Origin: Pseudonocardia sp. CNS-139 | GTDB lineage: Bacteria > Actinomycetota > Actinomycetes > Mycobacteriales > Pseudonocardiaceae | DNA length: 64,000 bases | Assembly: GCA_001942415.1 (NCBI GenBank) | Contig: MKJX01000169.1 | Coordinates: 1-64,000, forward strand | Direction of reading: 5' to 3' | In this document: positions 18,441 through 29,406 of the stretch, one piece after another | Numbering within the stretch: the stretch's first letter is position 1 | How the letters are laid out: each line of letters begins with the position of its first letter | The notes under the pieces: generated by a model | The model's input: only the letters and a program-made list of their open reading frames with translations | Databases searched by the model: none | What the model was told of the DNA's origin: nothing | Translations under genes and position numbers: made by a program

Positions 18441-20081
18441 TCATGCCCGCCGCCGCACGGCCAGCGCGGCGAGCACGACCGCCGTCGACACCACCGTGAT
18501 GATCGCGCCGAGCGCCGCGAGCGCCGGGTACGTCCCGTTCTGGAAGAGCCCGAGGATCACGAACCCGACCACCGGGCTGCGCGTGCTCGCGAGGATCGCG
18601 GACGCCGTGATGTCCCCGACGACGAGCACGAACAGGAACACCCACCCGGCGACGAGCCCGCGGGTCATCAGCGGGAGCGAGATCCGGCGCAGCGTGCCGC
18701 CCGCGCTCTCGCCGGCCACCAGCGACGCCTCCGTGAGCTCCCGCCCGACGAGCGCGAACGCGGACTGGGCGCTCAGCGTCGCTGCGGCAGGTAGAGCACG
18801 AGGTAGGCAGCGACCAGCAGCACCAGCGAGCCACCGAGCGCCAACGGCGGGCCCGCGAACGCCGCCACCAGCGCGACCGCGACGACGACGTGTGAGAGCG
18901 CGCCCGGGAGCTTGGTGGTCGCGTCCAGCACCCGGGCCCAACGCCCGCCCCGGCCGATCCGCCAGGCCAGGAGCACGGCCACCGCGATGCCCGCGAACGC
19001 ACAGCCGACGCCGAGCAGCACGCTGTTGCGCAGCCCCGCGAACGTCGTCCCGGCACCCGAGAAGATGTCGGCGTAGTTCTCCAGCGAGAGCGGGGTGGTC
19101 ACCCGGCCCGACCAGAACCCCTGCAGGGAGACGAGCACCAGCGCCGCGAGCGGCAGGACGCACGCCACCAGCAGATAGACGGCCATGCCGGCTCGGGCAC
19201 CACGGTCGGGGCGCGGCCGAGCCGCAGCCGTCGGCCCGCGGCCGCGCGCCCGCTGATCGTGGCGAACCGGCCACCGCGCACGACCCGCGCGTTCACCGCC
19301 CAGGCCGCGCCGAGGACCAGCAGAACGACAACCGACAGCACGATCGCCTCCGGCAGCCGCGGCGGGAACTCGGTGGTGAGCAGCCGCACGATCTCGACAC
19401 TGAGGATGTCGATCCGGGCCTGGGTGCCGATGATCAGCGGCACCGAGAAGAGCGCGACCCCGTAGACGAGCGCCAGCAGCGCGCCCGAAAGGATCGCCGG
19501 CCGGACAGCGGAGAGCGTGACGGTGATGAGGGTTCGCACCGGCCCGCGCCCGCCGACCCGCGCCGCTTCCTCGAGTGCCGGGTCCAGCTCGGCCAGGGCC
19601 GCCGAGACCGGCAGGTAGACCTGCGGCACCAGGTAGAGCGTGTAGACGAGCACCAGCCCCGGCCAGCTGAAAACGTCGAGCACCAGCGGCACGCCGAGGT
19701 CGGCGAGCGCCACGTTCAGGAACCCCGCGCGCGGCGACGCCAGAAGCACCCACCCGATGGCCCCGGCGATCGACGGGACGAGCAGCGACACCACCGGGAG
19801 CACACCGGCGAGCCAGCCGGCCCGCGCGGTCGTCCGTTCCGAGAGCCAGGCGAACAGCGTCGCGACGACAACCGCCAGTGCCGTGCTCGTCCCCAGGACG
19901 ATCGCGGTGTTGCCGAGCATCGGCAGCAAGGTCGGCGCGGAGAGCACCGCCGCCGCGGCCGCACCGAACGCCGGGCCGTCGCCGACGATCCCCACGCCCA
20001 TCGCGAGCAGCGGGTAGCCACCACGACGACCACGAACGCGCCGAGCACGCCGACCGCGATCCCGAACGGCGTGCGGCTCAC
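18441..20081 (-). CDS. ABC transporter permease, two fused FbpB-like domains
   Basis: About 546-residue inner-membrane protein with about twelve hydrophobic segments and two copies of the inner-membrane ABC signature: EEAARVGGRGPVRTLITVTLSAV and TEASLVAGESAGGTLRRISLPL. This double-permease layout is that of ferric-iron, thiamine and some organic-anion importers (FbpB/SfuB). Indels near 20030, 19200 and 18785 split it into four frames. Start GTG 20081 overlaps the stop of the ATPase gene by four bases. With the ATPase and the binding protein it forms an importer, and the operon begins at the CaiB gene. Confidence 0.8.
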
Positions 20082-21235
20082 GACCGCTCCCCCGCGAGCA
20101 GGAGCACGTGCTCCGGCGCGACCCCCGGCGACGACCTCCTCGCCGACCGCCGGCCCGCCCGTGCCGAGCGTCCGCACCCGCACCGTGACCCCGTCCGCGA
20201 GCTCCACCGTGTGGTCGGTGCACGAGCCGAGGAACGTGCTGGTCACGAGCTTCCCGCGGTAGCCGTCGGCGACGAAGCGCCAGTGCTCGGGCCGGCTGAA
20301 CGCGACCACGGGCGTCCCGTCGGCTGCGGCGGCCGGGAGGCCGCCGCCGAGCATCTCGCCCGGCGCGATCTCGCCCACTGCCATCTCGCCCACTGCGGTG
20401 ACCACGACGCCGCCCGCAGCATCCCGGGGATCTCGTTGCCGGCTCCCATGAACCGGGCCACCCCGAGGTCGGCCGGTCGGGTGTAAACCTCACGCGGCGA
20501 CGCCGACTGCGCGATCCGGCCGTCGCGCAGCACGAGCAGCCGGGTCGCGAGCGTCAGCGCCTCCTCCTGGTCGTGCGTGACGTAGACGGCCGTGAAGCCG
20601 AGCTCGCGGTGCAGCCGGGCGATCTCGGTCCGCAGCTGTTCGCGGACCTTCGCGTCGACGTTGGAGAGCGGCTCGTCGAACAGCACGACCCCGTCGCCCG
20701 CGACGAGCGCCCGGGCCAGCGCGACCCGCTGCTGCTGGCCCCCGCTGAGCTGGCCGGGGTACTGCCCGGCGAGCGGTCCGATGCCGACGACGTCGAGCAC
20801 CCGTCGGACGCGGGCGGCGCGCTCGGCCCGGCGCACCCGGCGGGTGGTGAGCGGGTAGGCGACGTTCTCCGCGACCGTCATGTGCGGCCACAGCGCGTAG
20901 GACTGGAACATCATGCTGAGCCCGCGGCGCTCGGTCGGGACGCAGACCCGGACGGCCGGGTCGTCGACCACGCGCCCGTCGAGCTCGACGCGCCCGGCGT
21001 CCACCTCCTCCAGGCCCGCGAGGACCCGCAGCAGCGTCGTCTTGCCGCACCCGCTCGGGCCGAGCAGCACGAGGAACTCGCCCTCGGCGACGTCGAGGTC
21101 GATCCCGTCCACGGCGTTGACCTGGGTGCCGTCCCGGCGGCGGAACCGCTTGGTGAGCCCGCGGACGGCGATGCGCGGCCGGGTCTCCGGTACCGCGGCG
21201 GCACCGGGGACCACCAGCGAGGCGGGCACGCCCAT
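20078..21235 (-). CDS. ABC transporter ATP-binding protein, FbpC/PotA type
   Basis: About 385 aa. Nucleotide-binding domain: GPSGCGKTT (Walker A), MMFQSYALWPHMTV (Q-loop), LSGGQQQRVALARAL (signature), VVLFDEPLSN (Walker B) and VTHDQEEA (switch His). The C-terminal TOBE region (VVAFSRPEHWRFVADGYRGK, TFLGSCTDHTVEL) is split by indels near 20413 and 20125. Start ATG 21235 shares a base with the stop of the binding-protein gene (TGATG). It powers the permease downstream. Confidence 0.88.
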
Positions 21236-22278
21236 CAGCCGAGTCCGAGCTGGGCGAGCAGCTCGCCCCGGACAGCGGGCAGGTCGCGGATCGCCGGGTC
21301 GACGTAGCCGGCGGGCAGTGGCGCCGTGGTCCCGATCGCGCCGATCGGGGACGAGCCGGTCGAGCCGTTGAACGCCTGCTGGCCGGCGTCGGTGAGCAGG
21401 AAGTCGTAGAGCAGCTCCGCGGTGTTCGGACTGGCCCCACCCGCGGAGATCATCGTCGCGAACTCGTTGCCGGTGGTCGGCTCCGGCACGACGAAGTCGA
21501 TCGGCGCGCCCTTCTCCTTCAGCGGCGCGACGACCGAGAGCACGTTCGGCACCGCGAGCGCCGCCTCGCCGGCGGCCAGTTGTTGCGTGCCGGGCACCAT
21601 GCTGTCGACGAGCGTCGGCTGCTGCCCCGCGACCGACGCCAGGAAACCCTGGTCCACCTGCTCGTCGAGGATGCGACCGAGTGCGAGGTAGGACGGGACG
21701 TTGCGCGGGTCGCCCAGCAGCAGGTGCCCGCGGTACTGCGGCGCGAGCACGTCCTGCCAGGTCCGGGGCGGGTCCGGCACCTGCTGGGTGTTGTAGGCGA
21801 TGCCCAGCACGTTGATTCCCGTCGTGGCGACACCCCGGTCGAAGAAGCGGTCGGGCAGGCGGGCCAGGCCGGGTGACGCCGACTTGTCGAACGTCTCGAA
21901 CCACCCGGCGGCCAGCCCTTCCTCGACGAAGTTCGGGTCCGCGAGGGTGACCAGCCCGGCCGTCACGGCACCGGCCTGGCGTTCCTGGGCGTAGCGGGTG
22001 GCGAGAGCACCGGTGGCCAGCCGAAGCGACTCGACCGTCACGTCCGGGTACTGCGTGTGGAACGCCGCGACGACGGCGTCGTTCAGCGCCGGGTCCTGCG
22101 AGCTGTACCAGGTGAGCGGCGGCTCGGACCTCGCCGCCTCGTACACCGGCTGCAGCTGCGGCGGGATCGCGACGACCTGTGCGGCCGGTTCCGGCCCGCC
22201 ACCTCCGCAGGCCGCGAGCAGGCCGGCGAGCAGTGCGGCGGCCGTCGGTACCCCGAGTCCTCTGAGCAGTCGCGTCAT
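21235..22278 (-). CDS. Extracellular solute-binding lipoprotein of an AfuA/FbpA-type importer
   Basis: 347-residue lipoprotein: hydrophobic leader ending LLAGLLAACGG (lipobox Cys about residue 25), then LTWYSSQDPALNDAVVAAF, typical of group of iron/thiamine/organic-acid binding proteins (SBP_bac). VLGIAYNTQQVPDPPRTWQDVLAPQYRGHL and PKNVPSYLAL-like DPRNVPSYLAL are characteristic. Intact frame. Thirty bases after the CaiB gene and coupled to the ATPase. The tyrosine pair needed for ferric iron is not evident, so an organic ligand of the catabolic pathway is a reasonable guess. Confidence 0.82.
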   Translation of the reverse strand: MTRLLRGLGVPTAAALLAGLLAACGGGGPEPAAQVVAIPPQLQPVYEAARSEPPLTWYSSQDPALNDAVVAAFHTQYPDVTVESLRLATGALATRYAQERQAGAVTAGLVTLADPNFVEEGLAAGWFETFDKSASPGLARLPDRFFDRGVATTGINVLGIAYNTQQVPDPPRTWQDVLAPQYRGHLLLGDPRNVPSYLALGRILDEQVDQGFLASVAGQQPTLVDSMVPGTQQLAAGEAALAVPNVLSVVAPLKEKGAPIDFVVPEPTTGNEFATMISAGGASPNTAELLYDFLLTDAGQQAFNGSTGSSPIGAIGTTAPLPAGYVDPAIRDLPAVRGELLAQLGLG

Positions 22279-22307
22279 CGCGGCGTGCCTCCTTCCCGTC
22301 GTCGGTC

Positions 22308-23504
22308 TCATGCCCTGGCGGGCGCGCGCAGCCGCGTGATCTCGTCCGTTCCGAAGCCCGCCTCGCGCAACACGGCCTCGGTGTGCTCGCCGAGCCGCGG
22401 CGGCGGCCGGTGGACGGCGTCCAGGTCGCGACGGCAGCCGGACGAGCGGCAGGTCCGGCTCCGGCCCGTTCGCGGGTGCGACCGGAGCAGGACGTGGCGG
22501 TCGGCCGCGACCGGGTGCTCCACGGCCTCCCGCAGGTCGTGGACGGGCCCGACGGGCACCTTCGCCGCGCGCAGCCGCGCCACGCACTCCTGTGTGGTCA
22601 GTGCCCCGACCCCGGTCTGCACGGCGGCGTGCAGCGGATCGCGGTTGCGCACGCGGGCGGCCGAACCGGCGAACCGCGAGTCTGCCGTCAGCTCCGGCAT
22701 ACCGAGTGCCGCAGCGAGCCGGGCGAACAGGCCGTCGTTGCCCGCCGCGATCATGACCCGGCCGTCGGACGTCGCGAAGCTCTCGTAGGGGGCGGTGATC
22801 GGCGACGCCGACCCGAGAGGGCCCGGCACCTCCCCGGTCGCGAACATCCCGACGATCTGGTGGCAGAGCAGGGCGTAGCCGCTGTCGACGAGGGTCGACT
22901 CGACGTGCTCACCCACCCCGGTGCGGTCCCGGCGGTGCAGCGCCGCCATGATCGCGATGGCCGCCCACATGCCGGTGGTGAGGTCGGTCAGCGAGGGCGC
23001 GACCCGGACCGGCGCACCGCCCGGCTCCCCGGTCATGCTCATCATCCCCGTGAACGCCTGGATCAAGGGGTCGTAGCCGGGGAGGCCGGCCGCAGCACCG
23101 GACGTGCCGAACGCCGACACCGAGCAGTAGACCGCCCGCGGGTTGCGCGCGTGTACGTCGGCGAAGCCGACCCCGAGCTTGTCGGCCGCACCGGGCCGGT
23201 AGCTCTGCACCACCACGTCCGCTCCATCGGCGAGGCGCATGAAGGCCTCCCGACCATCGACGGTCTTGAGGTCGAGCACGGCGCTGCGCTTGTTCCGGTT
23301 GACCGCGTGGAACACGGCGCTCTCCGCGTCGGGGCCCGTGCCGCGGTGAGGCGGCATGCTCCGCGCGTCGTCGCCGCCGCCCGGCCGCTCCACCTTGATC
23401 ACGTCGGCTCCGAGGTCGGCCAGGATCATGGCCGCGTACGGGCCCGCGATCGTGGTCGTGAGCTCGAGGACGCGCAGTCCGCTGAACGTGCTCGCGCTGC
23501 TCAA
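22308..23504 (-). CDS. CaiB/BaiF-type (family III) CoA-transferase
   Basis: About 398 aa. Moves CoA between carboxylic acids. FSGLRVLELTTTIAGPYAAMILADLGADVIKVE is the N-terminal family motif; NRNKRSAVLDLK and the catalytic-Asp neighbourhood LTDLTTGMWAAIA follow, with GRVMIAAGNDGLFARL and the C-terminal DEITRLRA. Two compensating indels between 22425 and 22500 garble about 25 residues. First gene of an operon with the ABC importer (22278 downwards), read from the divergent promoter that carries an operator at 23582. Probably activates the imported acid or a pathway acid as a CoA ester. Confidence 0.88.
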   Translation of the reverse strand: MSSASTFSGLRVLELTTTIAGPYAAMILADLGADVIKVERPGGGDDARSMPPHRGTGPDAESAVFHAVNRNKRSAVLDLKTVDGREAFMRLADGADVVVQSYRPGAADKLGVGFADVHARNPRAVYCSVSAFGTSGAAAGLPGYDPLIQAFTGMMSMTGEPGGAPVRVAPSLTDLTTGMWAAIAIMAALHRRDRTGVGEHVESTLVDSGYALLCHQIVGMFATGEVPGPLGSASPITAPYESFATSDGRVMIAAGNDGLFARLAAALGMPELTADSRFAGSAARVRNRDPLHAAVQTGVGALTTQECVARLRAAKVPVGPVHDLREAVEHPVAADRHVLLRSHPRTGRSRTCRSSGCRRDLDAVHRPPPRLGEHTEAVLREAGFGTDEITRLRAPARA

Positions 23505-23581
23505 CGCTGGTCTCCGCCTTCCGGTCCGTCGGCGTCGATGTCGTCGGGTGCTGCGACGCTACGTCCGTCGAGGCGTCAAAG

Positions 23582-23595
23582 CAAACATTTGTTTG
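23582..23595. promoter_or_regulatory. Operator A, CAAACA-TT-TGTTTG
   Basis: Perfect 6-2-6 palindrome in the divergent region between the CaiB operon (start 23504) and the SDR gene (start 23645). It is the best copy of a motif found nine times in the window, always upstream of catabolic genes. Probable binding site of the TetR repressor at 28705. Confidence 0.75.
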
Positions 23596-23644
23596 TAGTT
23601 GCTACTGTCGAGATGACCGGCAGTTGAGCGGAAGGAACGAACAC

Positions 23645-24420
23645 TTGTTCGAGAACGCGCGGGGTGTGCTCGGACGCGCCCGGGTCGCCGTGGTCACCGG
23701 CGCCGCCAACGGGATCGGGCTCGCCACGGCGACGCTGCTGTGGCACCGCGGGTGGGCGGTCGTGCTCGCCGACCTCGACGGTGGGCGTGCCGAGCGCGAA
23801 CGCCGCGCCCTCGACCCGGCCGGGACCGGCTCGCTCGCGCTCACGGCGGACGTGACCGACACCGCCGCGGTCGAGGCGATGGCGCGGCGACCGACCAGCG
23901 GTTCGGCCGGATCGACGCGCTCGTCAACAACGCAGGACTCCCGTCCTCCACGCCGGTCGCGTCCCTCACCGACGACGCGTGGGCCGCTGCACTGGAGGTC
24001 AACCTCGGCAGCGCGGTGCGCTGTTGCCGGGCCGCACTGCCGGCGCTGGGCAGGTCGGCGGCGCCGAGCGTGGTCAACATGGCGTCCGTCGCCGCGACCA
24101 GCGGCATGGCCGGGCGAGCCGGGTACGGCGCGGCCAAGGCGGGCGTGTCGGCGCTGACCCGGGTGCTGGCCGTCGAGTGGGCCGGGCTGGGCATCCGCGT
24201 CAATGCCGTCGCGCCCGGCTACGTGCGCACTGCCGGGTTCGACGAGCGGATGGGCCCGGAGCGGGTCGCCGAGCTGTCGGCGCGGGTCCCGCTGGGCCGG
24301 CTCTGCCGGCCGGAGGAGGTGGCCTCGGTCATCGCGTTCCTCGCCTCGCCGGACGCCGCGTACGTCACGGGGCAGACACTCGTGGTGGACGGCGGGCTGA
24401 CCGTGCACGGGCAGGGCTGA
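23645..24420 (+). CDS. Short-chain dehydrogenase/reductase
   Basis: Classical SDR, about 258 aa. [19 protein letters not shown] is the cofactor motif, [11 protein letters not shown] an acidic NAD-type loop, [14 protein letters not shown] follows, then catalytic [17 protein letters not shown] (Tyr and Lys), and the C-terminal [28 protein letters not shown]. One base is lost near 23890. TTG at 23645 is chosen as start, with GGAAGGA about nine bases upstream; TTG 23624 is an alternative. Under operator A. Likely oxidises an alcohol or 3-hydroxyacyl-CoA of the pathway. Confidence 0.85.
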
Positions 24421-24434
24421 CCTACCCGGTGTGA

Positions 24435-25338
<904 letters not shown>

Positions 25339-25408
25339 GCGCCGTCGGTGGCCGGGGCAACGGCGCCCCGCCGCCGAAGGCCCGAGGCCCCGCCGCCGGA
25401 GACGAGGT

Positions 25409-27092
25409 GTGTCGACAATGCTGCCGACAACCGCCGACGACCGCCGCGCCGCGCTCGACGCACGCACGGGGCACTGGGTCCCGCGGACCACCGCGCAGCT
25501 CCTCGACGCCGCCGCGGCTCTGCACCCGGACCGGCCGCTGTTGCTCACCGACGGCGCGCCGCTCACCTACCGGGACGTGGCACAGCGGTCCACCCGCCTC
25601 GCCGCCGGCCTCGTGGCACTGGGCGTGCGCCCCGGCGGGCACGTGGCGCTCGGCCTGCCGAACTCACCGGACGCGTCGCGCTGCGGTTCGCGGTGGCCCG
25701 GGTGGGCGCTGTGTGCGTCCCGGTCGACGTCCGGCTTCGCCACGAGGAGCTGCGCTACGTCCTCGCGCAGTCGGACGCGGCGGTGCTGGTCATCGTCGAC
25801 CGGTTCCGCGACGTCGACCACCGTGCTGCGCTCGACCGGCTCCGCGACGCGGCACCCCCGGCGCTGCGGGAGGTCGTGATCGCCGGTGCAACGGCCCGCG
25901 GGACGCCGCTCGACGGGTTGCTGGCGCGGGGCGCGACGGTGCCCGACACCGAGGTCGGGCGGCTGACCGCCGCCGCCGACCCGTTCGCGACGCGGACCTC
26001 GTCTACACGTCCGGGACGACAGGCGACCCGAAGGGCGTGCTGCTGCGGCACGACGCGGTGCTGCGCACGGCGTACGCGAGTGCGTACACCCGCGCCTTCG
26101 GCGACGGCCGGCGAATCCTGTTCGCGCTCCCGCTCCACCACGTCTTCGGTTACGTCGAAGGGCTGCTCGCCACGCTGTTCGCCGGCGGCGCAGTGTGCCC
26201 GCACGCCGGGTTCGATGCCGTCCGTGTGCTCCGCGACGTCGGCAGACACCGGATCGACGAGCTGATCTGCGTGCCGGCGATGACCACGCAGGTGCTCGCC
26301 GCCGCGTGGGAGGGCCGGTACGACCTCTCGTCCCTGCGCACGATGTTCTCCTCGGGCGCCGCGCACCAGCCGCAGATGTGGGCGCAGATGCGGGAGGCCC
26401 TCGGCGTCGACGAGCTGTTCACGGCGTACGGCCAGACCGAGACCACGGCCTCCACCGTCTGCACCCGCCCTGGCGACCCCGACACCCGGCTGGCCACGAA
26501 CGGGGCGCCGAAGCCCGCGGGAGTGGCCGGTGACCCGGCGCTCGGCGGCACGCTCGCCGAGTACGCCGTCCTCGACCCCGCGACGGGGCAGCGGCTCCCG
26601 CCCGGCATGATCGGCGAGCTCGTCGTCCGCGGCCCGATCGTCACCACGGGCTACTACCGCAAGCCGGCCGAGACCGCCGCCCTGTTCACGGCCGACGGCT
26701 GGCTGCGCACCGGCGACCTCGGCCGGATCGACGAGGACGGGTACCTGACGCTGACCGGCCGCAGCAAGGAGAGCTACCGCTGTGGGGGCGAGCTGGTGGC
26801 GCCCGGTGAGGTGGAACGGGTGCTCGCCGAGCACCCCGGGGTGGCCGAAGCACACGTCGCCGGCGTGCCCGACGAGCTGATGGGCGAGGTCGGGTGCGCG
26901 TGGGTGGTTCCCCGCGGCACCGCGCCGACCCGCGACGAGCTGGTGGAGCACTGCCGGGCGCGGCTGGCCCGCTACAAGGTGCCCGCGGCTTTCGTGTTCA
27001 CCACGGCCGCAGAGCTCCCGGTCACGGCGACCGGGCGGGTGCAGAAGCACCTGCTGGTCAGCTCCCGAACCGGGCGCGCAGCTGTCGCTTGA
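25409..27092 (+). CDS. Acyl-CoA synthetase (AMP-forming)
   Basis: About 561-residue ANL-superfamily ligase. Seen: LTYRDVAQRSTRLAAGLVALG, the P-loop YTSGTTGDPKGVLL, LPLHHVFGYVEGLLATL, TAYGQTETTASTV, GWLRTGDLGRIDEDGYLTLTGRSKE and the catalytic Lys region PVTATGRVQKHLL. Start GTG 25409 has GGAGACGAGG seven bases upstream; ATG 25418 is an alternative. Indels near 25672 and 25995. Its 3' end overlaps the convergent ligase gene by 35 bases. It probably activates a carboxylic acid produced by ring cleavage; the substrate is not predictable. Confidence 0.88.
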
Positions 27093-28625
27093 GGACCTTG
27101 CCGTAGGCGTTGCGCGGCAGCGCGTCCACCCAGACCACCCGTTTCGGGACCCGGTACCCGGCCAGCGCCGCCCGGCAGCCGGCGATGACGGCCTCGTCGT
27201 CCCGGTCCGAGCCCACCGGCACGACAACCGCGGTGACCGCCTCGCCCCAGATCCGGTCCGGCAGCCCGACCACCGCCGCATCGGCGACCTGCGGGAGCCG
27301 CAGCAGGACGTCCTCCACCTCGCGGGCGTACACGTTGGACCCGCCCGTCACGATCATGTCCTTCTTGCGGTCGACGATGTACAGGTAGCCGTCCTCGTTG
27401 AGATGGCCGACGTCGCCGGTGTGCAGCCAACCGCCGGCCAGCGCCTCGGCAGTGGCCTCCGGACGGTTCCAGTAGCCGGCCATCGTCTGCGGGGCCCGGG
27501 CGAGGATCTCCCCCGCCTCCCCGACGGGAAGCTCGGTGCCGTCGTCCGCTGTGACGCGCAGCTCGACGCCGGGCAGCACCCGACCGGCCGAGCGGACGAG
27601 CGAGGAGTCGGGATCCGCCAGCACGCGGCGGTGGTCCGCCTCGTCGAGCACCGTGAAGAACATCGGCGACTCCATCTGCGCGAACGACTGCAGGAGCCGG
27701 CCGTCGAACCGCAGGACGGCCTCACGCATCGTGTCCGCGTCGATCGGCGAGCCCGCGTAGTAGAGCCGGCGCAACGTCGGCGGCGGTGTCCAGGCGGCGG
27801 GCAACGCGTCGAGCAGCATCCGGATCATGGACGGCACCAGGAACGCGCCGGTCACGCCGTGCTCCTCGACGATCGCCACCGTGCGGGCCGCGTCGTAGCC
27901 GCGTACCAGGAGGTTGTGGCCGCCCCGGCGCAGCGTGGGGAGCAGCAGGAAGCCGGCGCCGTGGGTGAGCGGGGCGGCGTGCAGGATCACCTCGTCGTCG
28001 GCGAACCCGAGCACCTGCTCGGTCCGGTCCGCCACCCGCGCCCAGGAGCGGTGGGTCAGCACCACCGCCTTGGGAGCGCCGGTGGTCCCGCTGGTGTACA
28101 TCAGGCTCGCCGGCGCCTCGGCCTCGCCGGTCGACGGCTCCCCGAGCGGCACTGCGCCGACCCGCACGTCGTCGAGGTCGCCCTGGTCGACGTGCAGCAC
28201 CGTCAGTCCCGGCACGTCGAGCAGCCCGGGCACCCGCCGTGTGAACTCGCCGCTGGTCACGAGCAGCCGGCTCCCCGAGTCGGCCAGCATGTGCAGGTAG
28301 TCCTCGCGCACGAGCCGGACGTTGAGCGGGACGACCACGAGCCCCGCCGCGATCGCCCCGAGGTACGCCTCGACGTACGCGAGACCGTTGGGCAGCAGGA
28401 GGGCGACCCGGTCGCCGGCCTGCAGTCCCGATTCCCGCATGCCGCCGGCCACGCCGCGACCCGCTCGACGAGCTCGGCGTACGTCGTCGTGGCCGGCCCA
28501 CCGGGCGCGTCGAGATCCGTCACGCACGCCCGGTCCGGCGCCCTCCGGGCGGTCGCCCACAGCGTCTGCGCTGCGGTGGCCATGGCGATCGCTCCCTGCG
28601 GCACCGCTGCCGTCACGTCGGTCAT
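27058..28625 (-). CDS. Acyl-CoA synthetase (FadD-like, AMP-forming)
   Basis: About 522 aa, second ANL ligase, convergent with the first. YTSGTTGAPKAVVLTH is the P-loop, then LHAAPLTHGAGFLLLPTL, SFAQMESPMFFTVL (A5-like motif with MES), GWLHTGDVGHLNEDGYLYIVDRKKDMIVTGG and PRNAYGKVLKRQLR with catalytic Lys. N-terminal MTDVTAAVPQGAIAMATAA and AELVERVAAW are in a second frame, with an indel near 28450. Start ATG 28625. It diverges from the TetR gene across operator C. Two ligases in one regulon suggests two acid intermediates. Confidence 0.88.
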
Positions 28626-28658
28626 GACCCCGAGGCTAACTCCGGAAGTGCTACCGTA

Positions 28659-28672
28659 CAAACACTTGTTTA
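28659..28672. promoter_or_regulatory. Operator C, CAAACA-CT-TGTTTA
   Basis: Lies in the divergent region between the FadD-like gene (start 28625) and the TetR gene (start 28705), one base after a TACCGT -10 element (28652-28657) for the TetR gene. This is autoregulation geometry and singles out this TetR as the likely owner of the motif. Confidence 0.78.
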
Positions 28673-28704
28673 GATCCGTGCGCACCCACCGAACGGAGCA
28701 CCCG

Positions 28705-29328
28705 ATGACGACGTCCTCGCACGCCTCGGGCCGGAACGCGTCCCGGCCCGGCCAGCAGGCGCCGCGGGACGCCATCTTCGCTGCCGCCACCCGGCTGTTC
28801 GGCGAACGCGGGTACACGGGCACGACGATGCGGGACATCGCCAAGGCGGTCGGGATCCTGCCGGGCAGCCTCTACGCCCACATCGAGAGCAAGGACGCGG
28901 TGCTGCTGGAGATCATCGAGGGCGGCGTCGACCGGTTCAACGCTGCGGCCGACCGGGTCGACGCGCTCGGGCTGACGCCCGGTGAGGCCCTGCACGCGAT
29001 CTTCCGCGAGCACCTGCGGATCGTGGCCGACAACCCGGGCCGCACGCTCATCGTGTTCCATCAGTGGCGCTTCCTCGACGAGCCGCACCGCTCCCGGCTG
29101 CTCGCCAAGCGCCGGCACTACGAGAACTTCTTCACCCGCACCGTCCGGACCGGCGTCGAGCAGGGCGTCTTCGGTCCGACGTTGGACGTCAAGGTGGCCG
29201 TGCTGGGTGTGCTCGGCGCACTCAACTGGACGCCGGAGTGGTTCTCGCCGGACGGTCCGGCCACACCGGACGCGATCGCCGACCGGATCGCCGACTCCCT
29301 GCTCGACGGGCTGCGCAACCGAGCCTGA
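28705..29328 (+). CDS. TetR/AcrR-family regulator, probable repressor of the CAAACA-NN-TGTTTG regulon
   Basis: 207 aa. DAIFAAATRLFGERGYTGTTMRDIAKAVGILPGSLYAHIESKDAVL is the TetR HTH, recognition helix ILPGSLYAHI; the ligand domain contains LIVFHQWRFLDEPHRSRLLAKR and NWTPEWFSPDG, resembling KstR2-like regulators that sense acyl-CoA esters. Intact frame. An operator copy overlaps its own promoter and eight more stand before nearby catabolic units. I infer it represses them until a CoA thioester of the pathway binds. It is close in sequence to the regulator at 17825. Confidence 0.85.
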   Translation: MTTSSHASGRNASRPGQQAPRDAIFAAATRLFGERGYTGTTMRDIAKAVGILPGSLYAHIESKDAVLLEIIEGGVDRFNAAADRVDALGLTPGEALHAIFREHLRIVADNPGRTLIVFHQWRFLDEPHRSRLLAKRRHYENFFTRTVRTGVEQGVFGPTLDVKVAVLGVLGALNWTPEWFSPDGPATPDAIADRIADSLLDGLRNRA

Positions 29329-29339
29329 GCCCCCGCTCC

Positions 29340-29369
29340 TTGTGTCCGGCGGAAGCAGGCTGCTACCTT
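29340..29369 (+). promoter_or_regulatory. Promoter of the 6-oxocamphor-hydrolase-like operon
   Basis: TTGTGT (29340-29345) and TACCTT (29364-29369) with an 18-base spacer; operator D starts five bases after the -10. Confidence 0.5.
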
Positions 29370-29374
29370 CACAA

Positions 29375-29388
29375 CAAACGCTTGTTCA
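29375..29388. promoter_or_regulatory. Operator D, CAAACG-CT-TGTTCA
   Basis: Four of six complementary positions are kept and the spacing is identical to the other copies. It lies over the expected transcription start, 18 bases before the ATG at 29407. Confidence 0.65.
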
Positions 29389-29406
29389 ACGAGAAGGGCG
29401 ACTCCG

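Noticed and set aside
23582..23595. Operator as a KstR or KstR2 box
   Set aside because: KstR has AAC-N2-GTT and KstR2 has CAAG-NN-CTTG; these sites have AACA-NN-TGTT, a different spacing.
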